DNA of 64,000 bases from Rhodanobacteraceae bacterium (GTDB taxonomy: Bacteria; Pseudomonadota; Gammaproteobacteria; Xanthomonadales; Rhodanobacteraceae): positions 1 to 64,000 of the forward strand of contig JAJPHA010000128.1 in assembly GCA_021325475.1 (NCBI GenBank), read 5' to 3'. The notes under the pieces are model-generated. The model was given only the letters and a program-made list of their open reading frames with translations, was not told where the DNA came from and ran no database searches. Made by a program: the position numbers and the translations under genes. Below, in pieces: positions 9,770 through 19,124 of this stretch. Each line of letters begins with the position of its first letter. The first letter of the stretch is position 1.

Positions 9770-12247
9770 TCAGTGCCCGGTCTGCGTGGAAAGCATCTGA
9801 ATGGCGATATTGTTGCGCGTGAAGCTGCCGCCGGCAGCGTAGGCGGCTTGAATCGAGGCCGTGCCGCTGGGTTGCTGCCCGTTCATGATCGGATTCAAGG
9901 TCAACGTCATGGTGCCGATCGACGGGCCCGGCTGCGTTCCGCCGGTGGGCGGCGAACAGGTCCGGCAATAGCCGTTGGCGATCTGGTACAGCGGCATCGT
10001 TGCGGATGGCGTTGAACCGCCGGACAGGGTCGCCGAGCCGGTGGCCCACGTTGGCTGGTTGTTGGGGCCCGGGTAGTACACGGTGACGATCACCGTCGGA
10101 TTGCCGCCGCCGTTGGCGACATCGACCAATTCGAATCCCCAGCCGGAGTCGGAAGGGGCGTACCAATGGCCGTTGTAGTCCGGTGTTGCGTGTGCAGACA
10201 GCGCGACGATCGGTTCCACGCACCAAGTGCCCGATTCGTTGCCGATGGTCCACGCCATCACGCCGAGCATCGCCGATTGGCTGCGATCGCTATTTCGGCA
10301 CGCCGGCGAATTCGCGGCCTGGTTGAAATCGATCACCACCGTGCCCTGCACGCTCGCGTCCGGCATCACGTTGAGCTGGCCCGGTTGATTCGAGGCGTAC
10401 CTCACGCGATACAACGTGCCGCCGTTGCTTTGCAGTGACGGCAGGAATACACCATCCACGAGATGGCCGACGGCTTGGTACCACTCGGGCGTGCCGTCCG
10501 CTTCATAAGTATAAAATGTCATGAAATACACATCACCGTTCACCGCGTCGTGGAAGGCCAGTTGGAAGTCGAAACCGTGGCCGTTGTGCGTACGGTCGTA
10601 CCAGTTGCTGGGGATGGGCGTCGGCAACGTCGGCATCGTCGCCGCGGCGTTGGACCAGCCGACCGGCGCCAGCATCGGCACGGCCAGGCCCATCGAGCGC
10701 AGGTTCTCGTTCGAGTAGTACGCATTCATCATGTCGCCGCTCTGCACGGTGTGCGACAGCGTCGAGGAGGGCTGGGTGGTGCAATCGGCGGTCTTGCTCT
10801 TGTCGCACGGCGCGTACAGGCTCGGGAAATCGTCCGGCGCGGCGCGGCCGGCATTGACGTTGGTGCCGCTGGCGCCGGCGGCGACCGCGTCCAGCCAGCG
10901 CAGGCCGGTGCAGGGGGCGATGTAGTTGCCGCAGTTGTAGAGCCCCGGCACGTAGCTTCCGGCGCTCGTCACGGTGCCGCCGGAGACGAGCGCGGCGGCG
11001 CGCGCGGCGTCGTGGCTGCCGTTGACCTCGTAGCCGAGGAACGGCGTGTAGGTGTGGGCGGTGCCGTCGACGATGGCGACGTTGTCGTCGTAGATGTCGT
11101 CGTAGGGGCCCTCGGTCAGGTTCTGGTAGGCGATCGCGCCGGTGTGTTGGGTGGTGTCGATCACGAGGCCGGCTCGCGCGCCGAGCGGGCCCTGGCTGGT
11201 ATCGGTATTGACCAGGCCGATGAAGCCGAGGCCATGGGTCATCTCGTGCATGGCGACGCTGATGAAGTCGAGACCGCTGCCGCCCGGCGTGTAGCCGTAG
11301 TAGAACTTCTCACCGTGGATGACGTTGGACTGGCCGATGTCCTCGTTGAACGTCGCCTCGATTTCCTCGTTGTCCACGCCGTCGCATGGTCCGCCGGCGA
11401 GACCGCACAGGCTGGTTCCCGAAAGCCGCACCGCCGCGGTGGCGGGATACCAGGTGTACTTCTTCGGCAGCATGTTCAGCGGGTACTGCGGCGCGTCGTA
11501 GAGGAAGGTCAGCGGCGAGGCATGCGCGAGGATCGCCGAGTCGTTGTCGCCGCCGAGATGCGCACCGCAGGCGTGCACGGTGATCGGAATCGGAATCTGC
11601 AATTGCTGCTGCAACTGCTGCGCGGCATAGGTCAGGGCGTTCTGGCGCTGCGCCCCCAGCGTGGTGCCGGGATTGCCGCCGACCGGCGTGGCCGGGGTGC
11701 TATCGGTCCAGAAGCTGTCGTCGCAGTCGTTGGCCGGATCGCTCGAGCCGCTGCGCGGGTGCGCGAAATCGAGCGTGATGGTTGCCGACGGTACGTTCGC
11801 CGCGGTGGTTGCGGTCAGGCTACCGCTGGCGTTGCCGTTGCCGCCGTTGATCACCGCGATGTACCAGCGGCCGGCCTGCAGCGGCACGCGGCTCGAACGC
11901 AGCACGGTGATCGATTCGTTCGAGGTCGAACTCACGGAGTGGTATTGCGCCGAGCGGTTGAGCAGGTCGTAGCTCACCGTCGGGTAACCGGCTTGCGGAT
12001 CCTGGGTCGGAAACGGCGTGGCGTATCGCAGGAACAGATCCACGTCGCCGCCGAATGCCGTGACGTTGACGACGAGCTGCTGCGCGCTGCCGTCGACGTC
12101 GAGGTAGTAGTTCGACACGTAACTCGATGCCGGCAGCGACAACGTGGCCGGCTGTCCGGAAACCAGCGCGGTGTCGGCGAAACCGGCGCCGGCGAAACCC
12201 AGGGCGAGCGCGCCGACGGCGCAGGCGAAGTGACGCGCGCGGCTCAT
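9770..12247 (-). CDS. Secreted zincin metallopeptidase with PPC and tandem SGWGF-type repeats
   Basis: An 825-aa exported protein with a signal peptide of about 24 residues. Residues 25-150 look like a bacterial pre-peptidase C-terminal (PPC) beta-domain (DVDLFLRY, GRWYIAV). The catalytic region has HEMTHGLGFIG (334-344): zinc His334 and His338 with Glu335 as base. The usual third metzincin His/Asp at position 344 is Gly, so the third ligand must lie elsewhere. The C-terminus carries two diverged beta-repeats, with GHGFDFQ and SGWGFELV cores, of the kind common in Xanthomonadales secreted proteins. ATG overlaps the upstream gene's stop (ATGA), so the two are translationally coupled. An AT-rich islet lies at 10504-10531. 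Confidence 0.85.
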   Translation of the reverse strand: MSRARHFACAVGALALGFAGAGFADTALVSGQPATLSLPASSYVSNYYLDVDGSAQQLVVNVTAFGGDVDLFLRYATPFPTQDPQAGYPTVSYDLLNRSAQYHSVSSTSNESITVLRSSRVPLQAGRWYIAVINGGNGNASGSLTATTAANVPSATITLDFAHPRSGSSDPANDCDDSFWTDSTPATPVGGNPGTTLGAQRQNALTYAAQQLQQQLQIPIPITVHACGAHLGGDNDSAILAHASPLTFLYDAPQYPLNMLPKKYTWYPATAAVRLSGTSLCGLAGGPCDGVDNEEIEATFNEDIGQSNVIHGEKFYYGYTPGGSGLDFISVAMHEMTHGLGFIGLVNTDTSQGPLGARAGLVIDTTQHTGAIAYQNLTEGPYDDIYDDNVAIVDGTAHTYTPFLGYEVNGSHDAARAAALVSGGTVTSAGSYVPGLYNCGNYIAPCTGLRWLDAVAAGASGTNVNAGRAAPDDFPSLYAPCDKSKTADCTTQPSSTLSHTVQSGDMMNAYYSNENLRSMGLAVPMLAPVGWSNAAATMPTLPTPIPSNWYDRTHNGHGFDFQLAFHDAVNGDVYFMTFYTYEADGTPEWYQAVGHLVDGVFLPSLQSNGGTLYRVRYASNQPGQLNVMPDASVQGTVVIDFNQAANSPACRNSDRSQSAMLGVMAWTIGNESGTWCVEPIVALSAHATPDYNGHWYAPSDSGWGFELVDVANGGGNPTVIVTVYYPGPNNQPTWATGSATLSGGSTPSATMPLYQIANGYCRTCSPPTGGTQPGPSIGTMTLTLNPIMNGQQPSGTASIQAAYAAGGSFTRNNIAIQMLSTQTGH

Positions 12248-12534
12248 GGCTGCGGCGCTCCCTGCGCGCTGCGCACCCGTTCGAGCAAGGCCCGCGCCGG
12301 CGGATTCGGCTGATCGACACAGTGCACGACGAGGCTGCCGTCGGCACGTCGCACGACGCGCGTTTCGCTCAGCGTCGGCGCCAGCACGCGCGGTGCGGCG
12401 AGGGGTTTGCCGCTGCCCGCGGCGGTCGCGGAGGAGGGCGCGAGCGGTTGCGGCTGCGGCGCGGACGAATCCGCGGCGTGCGCCGCGGCGAACATCGCCA
12501 CACCGAGGAAAAGACACATCCAGCGATAAGTCAT
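12244..12534 (-). CDS. Small exported protein upstream of the metallopeptidase
   Basis: A 96-aa protein with a clear Sec signal (cleavage likely after AAAHA, about residue 20), a Pro/Ala-rich linker and a C-terminal part containing RRADGSLVVHC. No known family. The start codon at 12534 follows AGGGTGA at good spacing. The stop overlaps the metallopeptidase start by 4 nt, so the pair is almost certainly made together. A chaperone, inhibitor or activator of the protease is possible but unproven. Confidence 0.7.
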   Translation of the reverse strand: MTYRWMCLFLGVAMFAAAHAADSSAPQPQPLAPSSATAAGSGKPLAAPRVLAPTLSETRVVRRADGSLVVHCVDQPNPPARALLERVRSAQGAPQP

Positions 12535-12646
12535 GAGATCACCCTGGTGGAGAACCGATCCGTACGTTGGCGCGACGACCGCGCCGACGCATTCCATGGA
12601 AAAACCGCGTACCGATCGCGCCGGGCGATCGTCCGCGTCGCGCATC

Positions 12647-13459
12647 TTACCCTTTCGCACGTGAAGAAACGCGAACCGGGACTGCGGGCAGACAGCGGAT
12701 CGCGCCGTCTCCGGGGCGATAGCTCGCGCGCAGCACCCGCTGCAGATACGCCTCCGCGCCGGCGACCGCCGCGCGCGGCGCGCGGCCGAGCGCGAGTCCC
12801 GCGGCGATGGCGGCGGCGAGCACGCAGCCGGTGCCGTGCGCCGGGAACGGCAGACGCCGGTGACGAAACTCGCGCGTGCCGTGAGCATCGACCAACACAT
12901 CGCGCACCAGCGCACCACGGGCGTGCCCCCCCTTGAGCAGCACGCTGCATGCGCCGAGCGCCAGCAGCTCCCGTGTCGCCGCGGGTCCGCCCACGGCATG
13001 GCCGAGCAAGGCCGCCGCCTCGGGCAGGTTCGGCGTCAGCACGGTGGCGAGCGGCACCAGCCGCGCGCGCAGTGCGGCCACGGCGCTCGACGGCAGGAGC
13101 GGCCTGCCGCTCGTGGCGACCAGCACCGGATCGAGCACGATGTTGCGCGCGCGCACGCGCCGCAATGCCGCCGCGACCGCCGCGACGTTGGCGCGCGAAC
13201 CGAGCATGCCGATCTTGACCGCGGCGACGTCGAAGTCATCGAACACCGTCTCGATCTGTTGCACGACTTCGCGCGCCGGCAGGCAGTGCACCGACACCAC
13301 CCGGCGCGTGTTCTGCGCGGTCACGGCGGTGATCGCGCTCAGGCCGTGCAGGCCGAAGGCGGCGAAGGTCTTGAGATCGGCCTGGATGCCGGCGCCGCCG
13401 CCCGAATCGGAACCGGCGATGGTCAGCACGGAGCGGGGACGTTGTGCCCGGTGGTTCAT
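12647..13459 (-). CDS. thiD: Hydroxymethylpyrimidine kinase / phosphomethylpyrimidine kinase
   Basis: A 270-aa ribokinase-fold enzyme that phosphorylates HMP and HMP-P in thiamine synthesis and salvage. Visible features are the N-terminal [18 protein letters not shown] substrate/Gly motif, [17 protein letters not shown] and the C-terminal anion-hole/catalytic PAHGTGC. The ATG at 13459 gives the family-typical N-terminus; another in-frame ATG lies 12 nt upstream. No TPP riboswitch was recognised in the short divergent region upstream. No other thiamine genes are in the window. Confidence 0.95.
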   Translation of the reverse strand: MNHRAQRPRSVLTIAGSDSGGGAGIQADLKTFAAFGLHGLSAITAVTAQNTRRVVSVHCLPAREVVQQIETVFDDFDVAAVKIGMLGSRANVAAVAAALRRVRARNIVLDPVLVATSGRPLLPSSAVAALRARLVPLATVLTPNLPEAAALLGHAVGGPAATRELLALGACSVLLKGGHARGALVRDVLVDAHGTREFRHRRLPFPAHGTGCVLAAAIAAGLALGRAPRAAVAGAEAYLQRVLRASYRPGDGAIRCLPAVPVRVSSRAKG

Positions 13460-13554
13460 GGGATGTTGCATTCCTGCGACAGGAGGTCGGAATCTTGCCG
13501 GCGCGCCGCGCGAAAACCCAATTCGCACGCGGCGTCTGGGCAGGTCCGGGTGGC

Positions 13555-13583
13555 TTGACCGGATGTTGCGTTTTTGCCAAGAT
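13555..13583 (+). promoter_or_regulatory. Candidate promoter of the outer-membrane protein gene
   Basis: TTGACC, a 17-bp spacer and CAAGAT, about 40 bp before the ATG at 13625. The -35 is good and the -10 weak. Confidence 0.4.
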
Positions 13584-13624
13584 GCGCGGCGGAGACACCA
13601 CACCTCCTAACGCATCAAGGGCAC

Positions 13625-14842
13625 ATGCGTCGGTCAACAGCCAACGTGGCGAAACTTGCGGGAGCGCTGGGTACCATCCTCGCGCTCCCGCTTTCTTTTG
13701 CCGCGGCGGCGGAGGCCGATCGCGCCCGCGAGGAGGCGGCTGCGCTCCGCACGCTCGCCGAGACGCCGAGCATACTCGATGCCTGGCGCGATTACGCGCT
13801 GGCCGATCTCACCCGCGGGTTTTCCTGGACGGCGGACGATCGCGCGCTGGTCGTGGCCGCGCCGTCGCTGTTCGATCGCAGCATCGCGCACGTCGCGCCG
13901 CCGGCGACGCTGTTCACCGGCGCGATGCCGGCGCCGCCGCTGCAGGTGACCTATCTCAAGACCCGCATCGCCGACACGCCGGCGCTGCTGCCGGCGTACA
14001 CGCCGAATCTGCTGCCGGACTACACGCCGGGACTGCAGCGCTACATCGTGGCGCCGACCGTATCGCAACGCTGGGGCGAGAACGGCGCGATCAGCTTCTC
14101 GGCGATCTTCGCCTATCAGCGCTTCGCCGGGCTCGGGCTCGGCGTGGACAGCATTCCGGTGCAGGACGGCGCCTATCCGGTGGTGCCGCTGCACGGCACC
14201 TCGAGCGCATCCGGCAGCTACGGCGTCGGCATGCGCGTGGACTTCCGCAGCCAATTCAGCGAGCGGCTGAGCTGGCAGATCGGCTACCAGTCGCGCGTCA
14301 ACATGGACGCGTTCAACAACTATCGCGGCGTCTATTCCGAGCCCGGCAGCTTCGACATCCCGGCGAGCGCCAATGTGAGCCTCGGCTATGCCGTCACGCC
14401 GGATTTCAAGCTCGACGTCGGCGTCGAGCGCGTCATGTACAGCCAGATCACGCCGTTCACCAGCGATGCGCTGCCGACCCGCTTCCTGGTGCTGCTTGGC
14501 AGCGAGATCAGCCCGGCGTTCGCCTGGCAGAACCTGAGCGTGTATTCCTTCGGCGGCAGCTTCCGCGATCCGACCGGCAGCGTCTGGTCGTTGCACTACA
14601 GCACCCGCGAGCAGCCGCTGCCGACCTCGCGCCTGTTGCAGAACGCGCTGGAGCCGTATCTCGCCACGCACAACATCGAGTTCGGCTTCGCCCATGCGTT
14701 CGGCGCGAATTCGAGCCTGCGCGTGGCGGCCACCTACGCGCCGACCCAGTTCGTGCTCGGTCTGCCGACGAGCTTCAGCCTGCGCAACGGCAACGACGGC
14801 AACCAGATCGAGTACGAAGTGCTCTGGACCACGCGCTTCTGA
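13625..14842 (+). CDS. FadL-like outer-membrane beta-barrel protein
   Basis: A 405-aa protein with a Sec signal (cleavage near FAAAAEA, about residue 27) and alternating beta-strands through to a terminal TTRF, the aromatic end expected for BAM-assembled barrels. The middle (GYQSRVNMDAFNNYRG, then FDIPASANVSLGY) resembles the FadL/OmpP1 hydrophobic-compound transporter family, in which this segment is well conserved. Length is also typical. The substrate cannot be told. The ATG at 13625 was preferred over 13574 because it starts the signal peptide directly. It is divergent from thiD and convergent with the PhoH gene. Confidence 0.7.
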   Translation: MRRSTANVAKLAGALGTILALPLSFAAAAEADRAREEAAALRTLAETPSILDAWRDYALADLTRGFSWTADDRALVVAAPSLFDRSIAHVAPPATLFTGAMPAPPLQVTYLKTRIADTPALLPAYTPNLLPDYTPGLQRYIVAPTVSQRWGENGAISFSAIFAYQRFAGLGLGVDSIPVQDGAYPVVPLHGTSSASGSYGVGMRVDFRSQFSERLSWQIGYQSRVNMDAFNNYRGVYSEPGSFDIPASANVSLGYAVTPDFKLDVGVERVMYSQITPFTSDALPTRFLVLLGSEISPAFAWQNLSVYSFGGSFRDPTGSVWSLHYSTREQPLPTSRLLQNALEPYLATHNIEFGFAHAFGANSSLRVAATYAPTQFVLGLPTSFSLRNGNDGNQIEYEVLWTTRF

Positions 14843-14857
14843 GCGCGCGGTCGGCCC

Positions 14858-16249
14858 TCACAGCGTCTCCGAAGCGTAGTCGGCCAGCCGCGAGCGTTCG
14901 CCGCGGCGCAGGGTCACGTGCGCCGAGTGCTCCCAGCCCTTGAAGCGGTCCACCGCGTAGGTCAGCCCCGAGGTGGTTTCGGTGAGATACGGCGTGTCGA
15001 TCTGCTCGACGTTGCCGAGGCACACCATCTTGCTGCCGGGACCGGCGCGGGTGAGCAGGGTCTTCATCTGCTTCGGCGTCAGATTCTGCGCCTCGTCGAT
15101 GATGACGTAACGATTGAGGAAGGTGCGCCCGCGCATGAAGTTGAGCGAGCGGATCTTGATGCGCGAGGCGAGCAGGTCGTTGGTCGCCGCGCGGCCCCAG
15201 CCGCCGCCTTCCTGCGGCGTGGCCAGCACTTCCAGATTGTCGGTGAGCGCACCCATCCACGGCGTCATCTTCTCCTCCTCGGTGCCGGGCAGGAAGCCGA
15301 TGTCCTCGCCGACCGATACCGTGGCGCGGGTCATGATGATCTCGCGGTAGCGCTGCTGGTCCATGGTCTGCGCCAGCCCCGCGGCGAGCGCGAGCAGGGT
15401 CTTGCCGGTGCCGGCGGTGCCGAGCAGGGTGACGAAGTCCACCTCGGGGTCCATCAACGCGTTGAGCGCGAAGTTCTGTTCGCGGTTGCGCGCGGAGATG
15501 CCCCAGACCGTGTGCGAACTGTGGCGGTAGTCCTCGACGATCTGCAGCGTGGCCAGCCGGCCCTGGCTGCGCAGCACGCGCAGCTCGATGTCGTTCTCTT
15601 CCGGCAGATACAGGAACTGGTGCGGCTGCCAGTCCTCGTCCTTGCGCATCTTCAGTTCGTAGAACGTGTGACCGCGCTCGGACCAGGAGCGCACCTCCGG
15701 GTGGCGGTCCCAGAAGTCCTGCGGCAATTCGGTGTGGCCGGCGTAGAGCAGGCTGAAATCGTCGAGCGCGCGATCGTTTTCGTAGTCTTCGGCCGGAATG
15801 CCGAAGATCGACGCCTTGATGCGCAGGTTGATGTCCTTCGACACCAGCACGATCGGCACTTCTGGCCGTTGCTCGCGCAAGGCCACGATCGACGCCAGGA
15901 TCAGATTGTCGGGCAACTGCCCGCGCGCGCCGTTCGGCGCGAGGTTGCGGGTCTGGAAATGCAGGCGCCCGCTCTGCGCCCGGCGTTCCAGTTGCAGGCC
16001 CTGCGGCTGCCTCAGCTCGAGCCCCTGTTCGATTCGCCGCGGGTCGCCGTGTTCGATCAGCTCGTTGATGAAGCGGCTGACCTGGCGCGCGTTGCGCGAG
16101 ACTTCCGACATGCCCTTCTTCGCCGCGTCGAGTTCCTCGAGTACCGTCATCGGCAGGAACACGTCGTGTTCCTCGAAGCGGAACAGGGCGGTCGGATCGT
16201 GCATCAGCACGTTGGTGTCGAGCACGTAGATGCGCTTGCCTTTGGTCAT
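14858..16249 (-). CDS. PIN-PhoH family ATPase/RNase (PhoH2/YlaK type)
   Basis: A 463-aa protein joining an N-terminal PIN nuclease domain (VLDTNVLMHD at 9-18; conserved acidic residues to about 150) to a C-terminal PhoH ATPase with Walker A GTAGTGKTLL (about 263-272), Walker B VIIDEAQN and sensor Gln in the EQIDTPYL region. Related PhoH2 proteins are RNA helicase/RNases. Both active sites look intact. It is 8 bp upstream, in the same direction, of no tightly coupled gene, and is convergent with the outer-membrane protein gene (15-bp gap). Confidence 0.93.
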   Translation of the reverse strand: MTKGKRIYVLDTNVLMHDPTALFRFEEHDVFLPMTVLEELDAAKKGMSEVSRNARQVSRFINELIEHGDPRRIEQGLELRQPQGLQLERRAQSGRLHFQTRNLAPNGARGQLPDNLILASIVALREQRPEVPIVLVSKDINLRIKASIFGIPAEDYENDRALDDFSLLYAGHTELPQDFWDRHPEVRSWSERGHTFYELKMRKDEDWQPHQFLYLPEENDIELRVLRSQGRLATLQIVEDYRHSSHTVWGISARNREQNFALNALMDPEVDFVTLLGTAGTGKTLLALAAGLAQTMDQQRYREIIMTRATVSVGEDIGFLPGTEEEKMTPWMGALTDNLEVLATPQEGGGWGRAATNDLLASRIKIRSLNFMRGRTFLNRYVIIDEAQNLTPKQMKTLLTRAGPGSKMVCLGNVEQIDTPYLTETTSGLTYAVDRFKGWEHSAHVTLRRGERSRLADYASETL

Positions 16250-16331
16250 GGGGTTCGGCGATCAGCAGCGGGGGAAGGGGAACGGGCGCGGCGCGGAGGC
16301 ATTCGCCGAAGGCAACGGCATGTCGCGTGCC

Positions 16332-16796
16332 TCATGCGCCGGATTCGGTGAGCGCGGCCAGCACCGCCGCGGCGTGGCCCGGCACCTTGACGCCGCGCCA
16401 CTCGCGCCGCAGGCGGCCGTCGGGACCGATCAGGAACGTGCTGCGCACCACGCCGAGATGGCGCCTGCCGTACAGCACCTTCTCGCGGATCACGTCGAAC
16501 GCCTTGCACCAGACCTCGTCGGGATCGCTGACGAGGGCGAACGTGAGCTTGTGCTTGGTGCGGAATGATTCGTGCGCGGCGAGCGAGTCGCGTGACACGC
16601 CGAGCACGACGGCGTCGTGGCGCGCGAACTCGGCGGCGAGATCGCGGAACTCCTGCGCCTCGCGCGTGCAACCGGGCGTATGGTCCTTCGGATAGAAGTA
16701 CACCACCACCGGCCGCCCGCGCAGATCGCGCAGACGAACCGCCCCGGCGGTGCTGACGCCGCGCAGATCCGGTACGGTTTGGCCGACGGCGATCAT
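16332..16796 (-). CDS. bcp: Thioredoxin-dependent peroxiredoxin, Bcp type
   Basis: A 154-aa peroxiredoxin that reduces hydroperoxides. The peroxidatic Cys lies in the canonical TPGCTREAQ (about 42-50), with the conserved Arg in GVVRSTFLIG. The second Cys common at Cp+5 in Bcp is not present there (TREAQ), so resolution may use a distal Cys (WCKAF) or be 1-Cys. The ORF track uses a TTG one codon earlier. The ATG at 16796 overlaps the GcvR stop by one base (TGATG), indicating coupling. Confidence 0.92.
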   Translation of the reverse strand: MIAVGQTVPDLRGVSTAGAVRLRDLRGRPVVVYFYPKDHTPGCTREAQEFRDLAAEFARHDAVVLGVSRDSLAAHESFRTKHKLTFALVSDPDEVWCKAFDVIREKVLYGRRHLGVVRSTFLIGPDGRLRREWRGVKVPGHAAAVLAALTESGA

Positions 16797-17356
16797 CAAT
16801 ACTTCATCGGGTCCATGATCGCGTCAAGGTTCAGGCCGTCGCAGAACTCGAGAAAATCGTCGCGCAACGCGGCGATGTGGGTGCTCGCCGGAATGCCGAT
16901 GCTGAGCTGCGCCGAGAACATGTCGGCGCCGGTCTGCATGGCGCGGTAACGGGTGGACTGCAACTGCTCGATGCGGATGCCGTGCTGGTGCATGAACTCG
17001 GCGATCTGAAAAAGTATACCCGGCTTGTCGGCAGCCACGACCTCGACGACGTACGGCAGCAGGTTCGGCTGCGCCGGTTTCGGACCGGTGCGGAAATGCT
17101 GCAACCGCAGCTTCTCGTCGCGCTCCAGCCGGCTCAGTGCCGATTCGAGCTTGGCGATCGCATCCCACGGCCCGACCGCCAGCACCAGCACGGAGACCTC
17201 GCCGCCGATCGCCGCGACCCGCGTCTCGGTCAGATTGCAGCCGCAGTCGGCGATGCGTTTGGCGATGGCGGTCAGCGGCGAGCGCGACTGCGCCGCGAAC
17301 GCGCTGATGAGCAGGTAATTCTCGTTGGCCGTGGGGCGGGGTGCGGTGTCGGTCAA
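16796..17356 (-). CDS. gcvR: Double-ACT regulatory protein, GcvR-like
   Basis: A 186-aa protein with two ACT domains (about 10-85 and 100-180). It matches the glycine cleavage system transcriptional repressor family: LISAFAAQSRSPLTAIAKRIADCGC begins ACT1 and VVAADKPGILFQIAEFM begins ACT2. E. coli GcvR binds glycine and restrains GcvA. No gcvA or gcv operon is nearby, so the partner is unknown. The bcp-gcvR pairing is common in gammaproteobacteria. An AT-rich islet (17008-17019) encodes GILFQ with A/T-ending codons. It is divergent from dapA. Confidence 0.88.
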   Translation of the reverse strand: MTDTAPRPTANENYLLISAFAAQSRSPLTAIAKRIADCGCNLTETRVAAIGGEVSVLVLAVGPWDAIAKLESALSRLERDEKLRLQHFRTGPKPAQPNLLPYVVEVVAADKPGILFQIAEFMHQHGIRIEQLQSTRYRAMQTGADMFSAQLSIGIPASTHIAALRDDFLEFCDGLNLDAIMDPMKY

Positions 17357-17465
17357 AGCGGGCGTTTCCCGGGCTTGGCGTGGCTGGCGCGCGCAAGGCG
17401 CAGAATACTTGCCACGCTACCCAGCCGCAAGTAACATCGCGGGCCCGCGCCCAGCCGGACTTTCC

Positions 17466-18380
17466 GTGATCAAGCTCATCGGCAGCATCTGCGCGCTGGC
17501 CACGCCGTTCCGCGACGACGGTGTCGATCTCGCCGCGTTCACCGCCCTGCTCGAATACCAGCTGGCCGGCGGCACCCAGGCGCTGGTCGTCGCCGGCTCC
17601 ACCGGCGAAGCGCACGCGCTCGAGACGGACGAATTCGATCGGCTGCTCGCCTGCGCGGTGGAGCGCGTCGCCGGGCGCGTGCCGGTGCTGGCCGGCACCG
17701 GCACGGCGAACACACGCAAGACCATCGCGGCGACGCGTCGCGCGCAGGCGCTCGGCGCCGACGCGGCACTGGTGGTGACGCCGTACTACGTGCGGCCGAC
17801 CCAGGAAGGGTTGCTGCGCCATTTCAGCGAAGTCGCCGAACACGGCGGTCTGCCGGTGGTGCTGTACAACGTGCCCACCCGCACGGGTTGCGATCTGTTG
17901 CCCGAGACGGTCGCGCGGCTGCGCGCGCACGAGCGCATCGTCGCCATCAAGGAAGCGCGCGGCGATCCGGCGCGGGTGAGCGCACTCGTCGCGTTGCAGG
18001 GCCCGGAATTCGCGGTGCTGAGCGGTGACGATCCGAGCTGCGCGCAGGCGATGCTTGCCGGCGCGCAGGGCGTGATCTCGGTCGCGGCCAACGTCGCGCC
18101 GGCGGCGCTGCGTGCGCTCTGCGACGCGGCGCGCGCCGGCGATGTGCAGCGGACGCAGGAGTTCGACGCGCGCCTGGCGCCGCTGTACGCGCTGCTCGGC
18201 GTCGAGCCGAACCCGATTCCGGTAAAATGGTGTCTGCACGAACTCGGCTTCGGCAGCGCCGATCCGCGTCTGCCGCTGCTGCCGTTGAGCGCGCCGCATC
18301 GCGCCCAGGCGCGCGGCGTGTTGCAGAGCCTGGGTCTCGTGACGCCGGCAGTTCAGCCGGCGCACAGCAGTGCGGCGTGA
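17466..18380 (+). CDS. dapA: 4-hydroxy-tetrahydrodipicolinate synthase
   Basis: A 304-aa class I aldolase-fold enzyme that condenses pyruvate and aspartate semialdehyde in lysine/diaminopimelate synthesis. Features are GSICALATPF at the N-terminus, GSTGEAHALE, VTPYYVRPTQEG with the Tyr relay, YNVPTRTG and Schiff-base Lys in VAIKEA. There is no ATG near the expected start. GTG at 17466 gives the family N-terminus; the ORF-track start (17325) lies inside the divergent gcvR upstream region. bamC follows, an arrangement conserved from E. coli (dapA-nlpB). Confidence 0.95.
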   Translation: MIKLIGSICALATPFRDDGVDLAAFTALLEYQLAGGTQALVVAGSTGEAHALETDEFDRLLACAVERVAGRVPVLAGTGTANTRKTIAATRRAQALGADAALVVTPYYVRPTQEGLLRHFSEVAEHGGLPVVLYNVPTRTGCDLLPETVARLRAHERIVAIKEARGDPARVSALVALQGPEFAVLSGDDPSCAQAMLAGAQGVISVAANVAPAALRALCDAARAGDVQRTQEFDARLAPLYALLGVEPNPIPVKWCLHELGFGSADPRLPLLPLSAPHRAQARGVLQSLGLVTPAVQPAHSSAA

Positions 18381-18423
18381 GACTGCGCCATCGCCCTCCG
18401 TGCCACTCCAACCGGGATTCATC

Positions 18424-19059
18424 GTGAACCGTATCGTCAACCTCCACTGGTCCGCTGCCGTTGCTGTCGCCGTCGCGTTGAGCGGGTGCAGCTGGTTCCA
18501 TCACCGCGACAACTACTACGCCAAGGCGACCGAGGCGCGCCCGCTGGAAGTGCCGCCGGATCTCGATGCACCGCCGAGTTCGGGCGAACTCGTCGTGCCG
18601 GGCGCCGACCGACCGGCGGCGCCGGCGACGTCCGCGCCGCCCGCGATCGGCAGCGCGCCGCCGGCCGTCGCCGCGAGCGGCTCCGGTCTGCACGTGGCCG
18701 ACAGCGTCGACAACGCCTGGCGTCGCGTCGGTCTCGCGCTCGAGCGCGCGCAGGTGGGCACGATCAGCGCGCGCGACGAAGCGGCGCACAGTTACACGGT
18801 CGAGGTCGCCGGCTTGCGCGCCCCGAGCCCGCCGCCGCCGGCCGAAGAGCATCACTGGTACACGCGCATCCTGCATCCGTTCGGCGGCGGCAAGAGCGAC
18901 GCGGCCAGCGCCACGGAATCGCGGCCGGTCAGTGGGCGTCTGACGGTCAAGGTGCTCCGCGACGGTGACGGTGCGCGCGTGGAAGTGGAAGGCGCCGCCG
19001 GCGACAGCGCGGAAGCGGCGCAGCGGGTGCTGGCGGTGCTGCGCGAGCGGCTGACCTGA
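18424..19059 (+). CDS. bamC: BamC-like outer-membrane assembly lipoprotein
   Basis: A 211-aa lipoprotein with lipobox LSGC (Cys about 21). An unstructured Pro/Ala-rich segment with the BamC-typical RPLEVPPDLDAPPSS stretch (about 39-53) follows, then one predicted helix-grip domain (VADSVDNAWRRVGLALER). It appears shorter than E. coli BamC (about 344 aa): the second helix-grip domain is reduced or absent. In the BAM complex the N-terminal stretch binds BamD. GTG start at 18424. Its position behind dapA supports the call. Confidence 0.8.
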   Translation: MNRIVNLHWSAAVAVAVALSGCSWFHHRDNYYAKATEARPLEVPPDLDAPPSSGELVVPGADRPAAPATSAPPAIGSAPPAVAASGSGLHVADSVDNAWRRVGLALERAQVGTISARDEAAHSYTVEVAGLRAPSPPPPAEEHHWYTRILHPFGGGKSDAASATESRPVSGRLTVKVLRDGDGARVEVEGAAGDSAEAAQRVLAVLRERLT

Positions 19060-19101
19060 TCTTGTAAAAAGTATACTGTCGGCGACAGCGCGACGATCGG
19101 C

Positions 19102-19123
19102 CCCGCCGCGGTTCGGCGGCGGG
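19102..19123. terminator. Candidate bidirectional terminator between bamC and fdxA
   Basis: A GC stem, CCCGCCGC / GCGGCGGG, with a 6-nt loop between convergent genes, without a strong T-run on either side. It could terminate or simply stabilise both 3' ends. Confidence 0.4.
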
Positions 19124-19124
19124 T

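Noticed and set aside
13460-13624. TPP riboswitch upstream of thiD
   Set aside because: The divergent gap is short and I could not find the conserved thi-box motifs.
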